A stretch of 5,470 nt of DNA from Betaproteobacteria bacterium (lineage in GTDB: Bacteria > Pseudomonadota > Gammaproteobacteria > Burkholderiales > Usitatibacteraceae), in NCBI GenBank assembly GCA_003105245.1, contig PQAI01000113.1, forward strand, positions 9,360 to 14,829, written 5' to 3'. The position numbers were made by a program, and so were the translations under genes. Each line of letters starts with the position of its first letter. Position 1 is the first letter of the stretch. The notes below the pieces were generated by a model, which worked only from the letters and a program-made list of their open reading frames with translations, ran no database searches and was not told the origin of the DNA. Below are positions 1 to 5,470 of this stretch, in pieces.

Positions 1-1413
1 TCCCTCAACCCGCAGTCCACGCGCACGGTGAGCCTCACCGGCGACGACAGCCAGCGGCGCACCCGCTACAGCGCCGAGGCCGTGGGCTACGAGGTGGGGC
101 CGTTCTCGCGCGCTTCGCTCACGGCCTTCTACCAGACCGCCGAGGTGCGCCAGGACACGGTGGAGGTGCGCGCCAACACGACCGCCGTCTGCCTGTCGGC
201 CCCCGGCAACGTGACCTGCGCGCGCGCGCCGAGCTTCACCTACGACGTCGACGATCGCGGGCTGGTCGCCATCGGCGAGGCGGAGGCTTCCTGGGGCGGG
301 CTCGCCCACCGCATCGTCGCCGGGGCCGAGTACTCGCGCATGCGCACCACGGAGATGCGCGACGGCACGCAGACCAACCTCAACACGGGGCAGGTCTCGA
401 ACGTCGTCGGCGGCGAGGCGATGCCCACGCGCGACTTCCCCGTGACCGAGACGGACCGCTTCGGCGCCTTCGTGCAGGATTCCTTCGAGGCCCTCGACCC
501 TCGCCTCACCTGGATCCCGGGCGTGCGCTTCGACCTCTACCGGCTCAGGCCCCAGGAGGACGCCCTCTTCGCCGCGGCCAACGGCAACCGGCCCGTCGCG
601 TCCCTCTCCGACCAGGCGGTCTCGCCCAAGCTGGGCCTGCTCTTCAAGCAGAACGAGAGCCTCACCTGGACCGGGCAGCTCGCCACCGGCTACCGCGCGC
701 CGCCGGCCGCGGACCTGAACATCGGTCTCACCAGCCTGCCCGCGGGCTACACGGTGATCCCCAATCCGGACCTCGTTCCCGAGCGGTCCTTCGGCGCTGA
801 AGCCGGCTTCCGGGTGAAGTCGGGCGCGGTGGAGGCCATGCTCACGGCCTACTACACGCGCTACAACGACCTCATCGTCTCGCGCGCCGCGCTCGCCTGC
901 CCCGGCGACCCGAATTGCGTCCCCGGCGCCACCGGCACCTTCCAGTCGCAGAACATCTCGGACGCACGCATCTACGGCCTCGAGGGTCGTCTCTCCTGGC
1001 GCTTCGCCCGCGGGTGGACCGCGCGCGCGGCCTTCTCGCTCCCGCGCGGCGACGACGAGACGAAGAACGCGCCCCTCAACACGATCGAGCCGCCGCGGCT
1101 CGTGGCGGGCATCGGGCACGAAACCGCCACCTGGGGCGCGATGCTGCACCTCACGCACGCCTGGGAACAGACGCGGGTCGACCCGACGAGCGGGGTGCGC
1201 TTCGTGCCGCCCGCGTGGACCACCGTCGACCTCACCGCGTGGTTCAAGCCGTGGCGGTCCCTGGAGATCGCCGCGGGGGTCTTCAACCTGGCCGACGAGA
1301 AGTACTGGCTGTGGTCGGACGTGAGGGGAATCACGAACCTCCCGGCGGCCAGCTACGACCGCTACACGCAACCGGGCCGCAACTACGGCGTCAACGCGCG
1401 CTGGACGTTCTGA
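1..1413 (+). CDS. TonB-dependent outer-membrane receptor, heme/hemoglobin/transferrin type, C-terminal part (5' truncated by window)
   Basis: This is the C-terminal 470 residues of a TonB-dependent beta-barrel receptor, which would bring an iron source (heme or a heme/iron protein) across the outer membrane using TonB/ExbBD energy. The frame is open from base 1, so the GTG at 28 is internal; signal peptide, TonB box and plug lie upstream. Family marks, numbered from base 1: YRAPP at 231-235 and NPDLVPE at 255-261, matching the FRAP and NPNL boxes of heme/hemoglobin receptors; ARIYGLEG near 322-329; PLNTIEPP near 358-365; the barrel end FNLADEKYW and DRYTQPGRN near 428-460; and a terminal Phe, the usual outer-membrane assembly signal. 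Amphipathic strands alternate throughout. Two close cysteine pairs (64/73 and 300/306) probably sit in surface loops. There is no histidine between the YRAP and NPDL boxes, unlike classical hemin receptors such as HemR, so the ligand is uncertain. The family call is firm; the substrate is not. Confidence 0.93.
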   Translation, partial: SLNPQSTRTVSLTGDDSQRRTRYSAEAVGYEVGPFSRASLTAFYQTAEVRQDTVEVRANTTAVCLSAPGNVTCARAPSFTYDVDDRGLVAIGEAEASWGGLAHRIVAGAEYSRMRTTEMRDGTQTNLNTGQVSNVVGGEAMPTRDFPVTETDRFGAFVQDSFEALDPRLTWIPGVRFDLYRLRPQEDALFAAANGNRPVASLSDQAVSPKLGLLFKQNESLTWTGQLATGYRAPPAADLNIGLTSLPAGYTVIPNPDLVPERSFGAEAGFRVKSGAVEAMLTAYYTRYNDLIVSRAALACPGDPNCVPGATGTFQSQNISDARIYGLEGRLSWRFARGWTARAAFSLPRGDDETKNAPLNTIEPPRLVAGIGHETATWGAMLHLTHAWEQTRVDPTSGVRFVPPAWTTVDLTAWFKPWRSLEIAAGVFNLADEKYWLWSDVRGITNLPAASYDRYTQPGRNYGVNARWTF

Positions 1414-1431
1414 GCGGGGCTCCCGCCCCGC
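1414..1431. terminator. GC-rich hairpin between convergent genes, possible bidirectional terminator
   Basis: A perfect 7-bp inverted repeat (GCGGGGC at 1414-1420, GCCCCGC at 1425-1431) with a 4-base TCCC loop begins directly after the receptor stop codon. It fills most of the 27-bp gap between two convergent stop codons. No T-run follows on either strand, so it is not a canonical intrinsic terminator. It may act as a weak bidirectional terminator or 3'-end stabiliser, or be chance in such GC-rich DNA. Confidence 0.35.
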
Positions 1432-1440
1432 CCGGCCCGG

Positions 1441-3666
1441 TCACTGGAACGGCTCGGCCCGCTTGATGAGCTCGTCGAGCCCCGGCTCGCTCGGGTTGCG
1501 CGGCTTGCCCGGGTGGATGATCGCCACCTGGCAGGTCTCCGCGGCCTCGACGAGCTGCCGGAAGGTGCCCGCGTTCGCATCCTTGATGTAGGCCTGCTTG
1601 TTGTCGTTGTAGGCGAACATCAGCGGGTTGATGATCTGGCACTCGTTGCAGCTCGGGCAGCGGGCCGTCTCGATCCACGGGTCGTCCGAGGCGACCTTCT
1701 CCTCGGGGGCAGCCTCGGCCGCCGCCGCCGCAGGCGCAGCCGGTGCGCCAGGCGCCGGGGCCGCTTCGGCGCTCGCCGGAGCGGCCGTGGCGGCGGACTT
1801 GCGCAGGGCCTCGATCTCGGCGTTCTTCTGCGCCTCCCAGGCGGCCTTCTCGCGCGCGAGCAGGCGCTCGGCGTGCGAGTCGTGGATGCCGCCGTGCTCC
1901 TGGAGCCGGTGCCAGAGCAACATGCACCGGCGCGTGGCCTGCATCATCCTCATGTCGACGATCACGCGGTGCAGGACGTCCTTGTCGTCCACGGCCAGCA
2001 GGTACGGGACCCGCTCGGCGGCCTCGCGCTCCGGCAGCGCCAGCCACTGCGCGGCGGGGACCATGGAGGCGGTCCAGCGGTCGCGCCCGACGACGGCGAA
2101 GTGCTCGGCATTGCGCTGGTCGCAGAGGGCGAAGTCGGCGTAGGTGAAGGCGATCTCCGAGCGCACGCGCTGCAGTCCCTCGTCGGCGTACTCGAAGGGC
2201 TCCACCGGCCAGTCCGTCTCCGGGTTGCGGTTGTGCTCGAGGGAGAAGCGCGTCGCCCAGTTCTCGCCCCCGGCGGCGTCGTAGACGAAGGCAGGGAAAG
2301 CCCGCGACTCCATCGCCGCGGCCGCCGTGAGGTAGCGCGGCAGATCCCCCGCGGCCTCTGGCGCGCCCGCGAAGATGCTGAAGAGCGCCGGTCCCCGCGC
2401 GCCCATCCCGGCCTCGACGCGATGGCGCATGCGGTACAGGCTGGAGGCCGCGGCCTGAAGCACGAACATCCCGCCCAGCCCCATGGCCGTCGTGGCGAGC
2501 CGCGCGCTCCTCACGCCGAAGGCAAAGTGCCCCGTGCCCAGGGAGGCCTCCTCGAGGAGGTCGGTCACCTGCACCACCACCTTGACCGGCAGGCCCGATG
2601 AGAGCGTGTCCATGAGGCCCGCGTTCTCGGGCGCGTCGTTGCGGTCCGCGGGAATGCAGACCAGGTAGTCGGGGAAGAGCGCGAAATCGTCGGGCGAAAG
2701 CGAATTCTCGTCGTACGCCTCGAAGAAGGGATCGTGGTCCGCCTCGTTGTAGCCGTTCCTCGTCTCCAGCTCCGCGACCGCGATGGCCTTCACCAGCTCC
2801 ACCACCTGCGGCAGGCGGTCGCGATAGGCGGCGACGGCGCCCGCGACGTTGTCGAACAGGAACTCGTGCGTGGCCTGCGCGGTGCCGAGCTTCGAGGGAT
2901 GGAATCGCTGCGACTTGAGGACCGTGAGCGCCCATTCGATGCGCTTGCGCCTGCCCGGCGTGAGCTCGTCCTTGGGGGCGTTCTTGCCCACGAGCCGCGA
3001 CATCGCCGCGAAGTCGAAATCGTCGGCGTGCATGCCGCCCACCGCCGCCTTGAGCGCGGCCGGCTTCTGCCCGGCTTCCGAGTGCACGAAGGCCGCCCGC
3101 AGGATGTCGGAGAGCTTGCGCTGCAGCGTGTCGAGGTGGCCGTGGAAGAGCGCGGCCTTCTGCGACTGGACGTGGCGCCAGGCGTGGATCATGAAGCGCG
3201 AAGGCAGGGCCTGGTCGCAGTCCACCAGGTCGCCGTCGACCTTGATCGTCCTGCCGGCGAGCGCGAGGATCTTCGACACGCTCTCGTCGGTGTCGCTGGT
3301 CAGGCGCGCGGCGGCGGCGGCCCACAGCTCCGAAAGCTGGCCGGGCCCCCCCTTGCCGAGCGCATGCCGCAGCTCGCGCTCGAGTCGCAGGACGTGCTTG
3401 CGAAGGCGCTCGCCCTCGATGCCCCGCGGCGCCAGCTCCTCCAGCGCGTGGTTCACCAGGACGGTGAGCGAGGCCACGAAGCCGTCGGCGATCCCGGGCT
3501 CCAGCAGCACCAGCGGAAAGTCGTGGCGCAGCTGCGCGAGGTCGCGGTAGCCGGCGAAGAGCGCCGGGCGCATGGAGCGCGCGTCGAGGGGCGCGAGTCC
3601 CTCCCCCGAGCGCCTGCCCGTCATGTGGAAGACCAGCTGATCCTGGAATTTCGCTGCCATGTCCAT
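1441..3666 (-). CDS. 741-aa OFOR-linked protein with C-terminal [4Fe-4S] ferredoxin domain and degenerate PFOR-like centre
   Basis: This is the last gene of the oxidoreductase cluster, 38 bp after the beta subunit. I do not recognise a named family for the whole protein. Residues 1-340 look mainly helical and charged, with no motif I know. Residues 345-495 follow the pattern of the TPP domain of NifJ-type pyruvate:ferredoxin oxidoreductase: an NAGLMDTLSSG segment, a hydrophobic VKVVVQV strand, an AMGLGGMFVLQ segment, GPALFSIFAG, and a later AFPAFVYD. The GDG and TGGQ-type cofactor motifs are absent, so TPP binding is unlikely. Residues 596-624 are a charged helical, perhaps coiled-coil, segment; 625-655 are an Ala/Pro-rich linker. 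Residues 660-725 form a single-cluster ferredoxin domain with CPSCNEC at 670-676 and Cys712. No signal peptide or membrane segment is evident, so it should be cytoplasmic. Probable role (inference): electron acceptor or accessory subunit of the neighbouring KorAB enzyme. Reading frame and ferredoxin domain are well supported; the PFOR relationship is a by-eye inference. Confidence 0.88.
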   Translation of the reverse strand: MDMAAKFQDQLVFHMTGRRSGEGLAPLDARSMRPALFAGYRDLAQLRHDFPLVLLEPGIADGFVASLTVLVNHALEELAPRGIEGERLRKHVLRLERELRHALGKGGPGQLSELWAAAAARLTSDTDESVSKILALAGRTIKVDGDLVDCDQALPSRFMIHAWRHVQSQKAALFHGHLDTLQRKLSDILRAAFVHSEAGQKPAALKAAVGGMHADDFDFAAMSRLVGKNAPKDELTPGRRKRIEWALTVLKSQRFHPSKLGTAQATHEFLFDNVAGAVAAYRDRLPQVVELVKAIAVAELETRNGYNEADHDPFFEAYDENSLSPDDFALFPDYLVCIPADRNDAPENAGLMDTLSSGLPVKVVVQVTDLLEEASLGTGHFAFGVRSARLATTAMGLGGMFVLQAAASSLYRMRHRVEAGMGARGPALFSIFAGAPEAAGDLPRYLTAAAAMESRAFPAFVYDAAGGENWATRFSLEHNRNPETDWPVEPFEYADEGLQRVRSEIAFTYADFALCDQRNAEHFAVVGRDRWTASMVPAAQWLALPEREAAERVPYLLAVDDKDVLHRVIVDMRMMQATRRCMLLWHRLQEHGGIHDSHAERLLAREKAAWEAQKNAEIEALRKSAATAAPASAEAAPAPGAPAAPAAAAAEAAPEEKVASDDPWIETARCPSCNECQIINPLMFAYNDNKQAYIKDANAGTFRQLVEAAETCQVAIIHPGKPRNPSEPGLDELIKRAEPFQ

Positions 3667-3671
3667 CTGAG

Positions 3672-3680
3672 CCTGCCTTT
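3672..3680 (-). promoter_or_regulatory. Ribosome binding site for the 741-aa gene
   Basis: On the - strand AAAGGCAGG lies 5 bases before the ATG at 3664-3666. A second ATG two codons later (3658-3660) would be 11 bases away, so the first is preferred. The frame stays open upstream into korB but shows no credible start nearby, and its upstream translation is Arg/Pro-rich shadow sequence. Confidence 0.55.
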
Positions 3681-3704
3681 GCGGTCGTTGTCCCGTGACG
3701 GCGC

Positions 3705-4691
3705 CTAGGCGGCGCGCTGCCGGCCGTCTTCGTCCGGCCAGATCGTGAACTTGTCGAACTCGGCGTCGAGGCCCTTCCTCACCGCCTCCACCGTGCGCGG
3801 CTTGCCCGCCCCGCGCAGGTCCTCGTAGCAGGGCACCTCCGGGTTCTGGTAGAGGATGCCGACCGGGATCGGGTCCTCCTCGGAGGCGATCTCGCGGGCC
3901 TTGTGGATGTCCAGCGGGTCGTGCGCGCGCTGGTTCTTGTAGATCCGGCCGAGCTCGGCGCTGGGCCGCAGGCCGTTGTCGTGGGTGAGGAGGAGCGTCT
4001 TGCCCGGATCGTGCAGCCAGGGCTCGAACATCTTCGGGAGGAACTCGGGGCAGCGCTGGATCACCCGGATGAACGAGAATCCGCGATGGTGGAAGGCCTT
4101 GGAGACGATGTCGTACATGAGCTCCGGGATCCAGTCCACGGCCTGCGCCACGAAGGAGACGTTCTGCACGCCGAGCGTCACCGTGAGCGGATTGAGCGCC
4201 TCGAGGACGGAGCCGCGCGGCGTCGTGTTGCTCTTGAGCCCGACCGGCGAGGTGGGCGAGGCCTGCTTCTTGGTGAGCCCGTACACGTGGTTGTCGTGCA
4301 GGATCACCGTGAGGTTCATGTTGTAGCGCAGCGCGTGGATCCAGTGCGCGGCGCCGATCGAGCAGCAGTCGCCGTCGCCGGTGTTCACGAACACGTGCAG
4401 GTCGGGCCTCGCCATCTTCACGCCCTGGGCGATGGGGAAGGCGCGCCCGTGGATGCCGTGGAAGCCGTAGGTCTTCATGTAGTGCGGGAAGCGGCTCGAG
4501 CAGCCGATGCCGGACACGAACACCGTCTTCTCGGGCGCGAGGTTCTCGTCGCGGCAGAGGCGCTGCACGGCGGCGAGGATGGCGTTGTCGCCGCAGCCGC
4601 TGCACCAGCGCGGCACGCCGCCCTGGTAGTCCTCGAGTTCGTGGCGCTCCTCGTGGAGCCTGATGATGCTCTGGGAGAGAGGGCTGGCCAT
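3705..4691 (-). CDS. korB: 2-oxoacid:ferredoxin oxidoreductase, beta subunit (TPP and [4Fe-4S] binding)
   Basis: This is the complete 328-residue beta subunit, which holds thiamine diphosphate and the proximal [4Fe-4S] cluster. With KorA it oxidatively decarboxylates a 2-oxoacid in the presence of CoA and delivers electrons to ferredoxin in the cytoplasm. Visible hallmarks: WCSGCG at 29-34, GIGCSSRFPHY at 61-71, HGIHGRAFPIAQG at 78-90, the TPP/Mg motif GDGD at 105-108, and DNHVYGLTKKQASPTSP at 133-149. Likely cluster ligands are Cys30, Cys33, Cys64 and Cys214 (in QRCPEF), matching the four-Cys pattern of two-subunit enzymes. The IGCSSRFP and IHGRA forms are typical of KorB-like (2-oxoglutarate) enzymes, but substrate cannot be settled from sequence alone. 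It is somewhat longer than many beta subunits (about 280-300) because of a C-terminal extension ending in FTIWPDEDGRQRAA. GDGD is followed by Cys109-Cys110, where other KorB proteins often have Ala-Leu. The ATG starts 2 bp after the korA stop, suggesting translational coupling. Confidence 0.96.
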   Translation of the reverse strand: MASPLSQSIIRLHEERHELEDYQGGVPRWCSGCGDNAILAAVQRLCRDENLAPEKTVFVSGIGCSSRFPHYMKTYGFHGIHGRAFPIAQGVKMARPDLHVFVNTGDGDCCSIGAAHWIHALRYNMNLTVILHDNHVYGLTKKQASPTSPVGLKSNTTPRGSVLEALNPLTVTLGVQNVSFVAQAVDWIPELMYDIVSKAFHHRGFSFIRVIQRCPEFLPKMFEPWLHDPGKTLLLTHDNGLRPSAELGRIYKNQRAHDPLDIHKAREIASEEDPIPVGILYQNPEVPCYEDLRGAGKPRTVEAVRKGLDAEFDKFTIWPDEDGRQRAA

Positions 4692-4693
4692 GG

Positions 4694-5470
4694 CTATTTT
4701 CCTTCGTCGAGTTTGGCGCGCAGCACGGCGACCACGTTGCCGGGCTTGATGGGCTGCCCGCGAGCCTCGCTCCAGCAGTCGACGTCGACCAGGTAGCGCG
4801 AGCGCAGCATCATCGCGAGCGGGGTGTAGCGGCGGTTGTTCTCGTCGATGAGCTCGTCCTTGACGCTGTCGCCCCAGGTGCCCTCGATCGCCATCACCTT
4901 CCTGAAGCGCCTGAGGATCTCGCCGATGCCCGAGGGCATGGGCTGGATGAAGCGCAGGTGCAGCGAGGAGACCTTGCGGCCCTCGGCGCGCAGGCGATCG
5001 ACGGATTCCTCGATCACGCCCTTGGTGCTGCCCCAGCCGACCACCAGCAGGTCGCCCTCGGGATCGCCGTAGACGGGCGGGGTCTTGAGCGTCTTCTGGA
5101 AGGCCGCGAGCTTGAGGCTCCTCGCGCGCAGGCTCTCCTCGTTGATCGAGGGATCGTAGGCCACCTTGCTGTTGCGGTCGTGCGCGAGCCCGGTGACGGT
5201 GTGCATGCCGCCCGGCTGCCCGGGCGAGAAGCGCCGCGCGATGCCCGTGACGGGATCCCAGTCGTAGGGCTTGGCCCCCGGGGGAAGCGGCGACTGGTCC
5301 ACGGGCGGGGCGAGCCAGTCCTCGCTGAAGTGCGGCCGCGGGAACGGCGTCTGGGCCGTGGCGAGGCTCGCGTCCGAGAGCACCACCACCACCATGTTGA
5401 AGGTCTCGGCGATCTTCCTCGCCGTGATCATCGAGTAGAAGCAGTCCTCGATGCCGCTGACGGCCATCAC
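4694..5470 (-). CDS. korA: 2-oxoacid:ferredoxin oxidoreductase, alpha subunit, C-terminal part (start outside window)
   Basis: This is the C-terminal 258 residues of the alpha subunit, which pairs with the beta subunit just downstream. In two-subunit enzymes alpha is a gamma-alpha fusion of about 600 residues that forms the substrate and CoA sites, so more than half of the gene probably lies beyond base 5470; the GTG/ATG codons at that edge are internal. Visible features: the end of the pyrimidine-binding domain (GIEDCFYSMITARKIAETFN near 6-25, then a hydrophobic VVVVLSDASLATAQ strand); a GGMHTVTGLAHD segment near 87-98 typical of OFOR alpha chains; and the transketolase-C-like domain, with LLVVGWGSTKGVIEE at 141-155, a Pro-rich RFIQPMPS turn near 173-180, and VMAIEGTWGDSVKDEL at 192-207. 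The stop TAG (4694-4696) lies 2 bp before the korB start. The YPITPSS-type motif expected nearer the N-terminus of the alpha domain is not within the window. The family is clear; pyruvate versus 2-oxoglutarate preference is not. Confidence 0.95.
   Translation of the reverse strand: MMAVSGIEDCFYSMITARKIAETFNMVVVVLSDASLATAQTPFPRPHFSEDWLAPPVDQSPLPPGAKPYDWDPVTGIARRFSPGQPGGMHTVTGLAHDRNSKVAYDPSINEESLRARSLKLAAFQKTLKTPPVYGDPEGDLLVVGWGSTKGVIEESVDRLRAEGRKVSSLHLRFIQPMPSGIGEILRRFRKVMAIEGTWGDSVKDELIDENNRRYTPLAMMLRSRYLVDVDCWSEARGQPIKPGNVVAVLRAKLDEGK
4699..4705 (-). promoter_or_regulatory. Ribosome binding site for korB, inside the korA 3' end
   Basis: On the - strand GAAGGAA lies 7 bases before the korB ATG (4689-4691), embedded in the last codons of korA. 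It supports this start and, with the 2-bp gap between genes, co-translation of the two subunits. Confidence 0.65.

Noticed and set aside
28..30. GTG as the start of the TonB-dependent receptor
   Set aside because: The frame is open back to base 1 and the protein lacks signal peptide and plug here, so the true start lies before the window.
1702..1724. GCC/GCN triplet run as a microsatellite or repeat element
   Set aside because: It is a short part of the Ala-coding linker and is explained by GC-rich codon use; no extended repeat unit is present.
1513..2601. Long + strand open frames opposite the OFOR cluster (also 2734-3708 and 3903-4796)
   Set aside because: They are antisense to well-supported genes, have biased composition (Arg, Val, His, Gly) and show no recognisable domain; typical mirror frames of GC-rich coding DNA.
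1391..3325. 644-residue open frame on the - strand
   Set aside because: It overlaps the ferredoxin-fusion gene in a different frame with Arg/Gly/Ala-rich, motif-free translation; a by-product of high G+C.
3667..4605. Upstream extension of the 741-aa gene to a 1054-residue frame reaching into korB
   Set aside because: The extra part overlaps korB in another frame, is rich in Arg/Pro/Ala/His as GC-rich shadow translations are, and a good RBS precedes the ATG at 3664-3666.
5465..5470. GTG/ATG at the window edge as the start of korA
   Set aside because: The sequence there is already mid-domain for an OFOR alpha subunit, and two-subunit alpha chains are about 600 residues; the start lies beyond the window.

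Overview
The window is a very G+C-rich stretch with strong G/C preference at third codon positions and almost no non-coding DNA. An outer-membrane TonB-dependent receptor points to a Gram-negative bacterium. The OFOR (2-oxoacid:ferredoxin oxidoreductase) genes have a flavour I associate with Betaproteobacteria or related environmental Proteobacteria. That lineage guess is an inference and only moderately sure. No rRNA, tRNA, CRISPR array, insertion sequence or other mobile element was seen.

Layout: two transcription units converge. On the + strand, 1-1413 is the C-terminal part of a TonB-dependent outer-membrane receptor of the heme/hemoglobin/transferrin type; its N-terminal part lies before the window. 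A 27-bp gap (1414-1440) holds a GC-rich hairpin. On the - strand, reading from 5470 down to 1441, lies a three-gene cluster: the C-terminal part of an OFOR alpha subunit (korA-like, 4694-5470, start outside the window); a complete OFOR beta subunit (korB-like, 3705-4691, 2 bp after korA); and, 38 bp further on, a 741-residue protein (1441-3666) that ends in a single-cluster [4Fe-4S] ferredoxin domain.

How they fit together: KorA and KorB should form a two-subunit 2-oxoacid:ferredoxin oxidoreductase. It would oxidatively decarboxylate a 2-oxoacid, probably 2-oxoglutarate or pyruvate, with CoA, and pass two electrons out through the [4Fe-4S] cluster bound by KorB. The third gene is the most interesting object here. 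By eye, its central part (about residues 345-495) follows the pattern of the thiamine-diphosphate (TPP) domain of pyruvate:ferredoxin oxidoreductase (NifJ/PFOR), but the GDG and TGGQ-type TPP motifs are gone. A helical, charged segment and an Ala/Pro-rich tether then lead to a ferredoxin domain with ligands Cys670, Cys673, Cys676 and Cys712. I infer a dedicated electron-transfer partner or accessory subunit of the oxidoreductase, built from a degenerate OFOR-like body plus a tethered ferredoxin. The receptor unit appears functionally separate, although iron or heme uptake and an iron-sulfur enzyme could both respond to iron.
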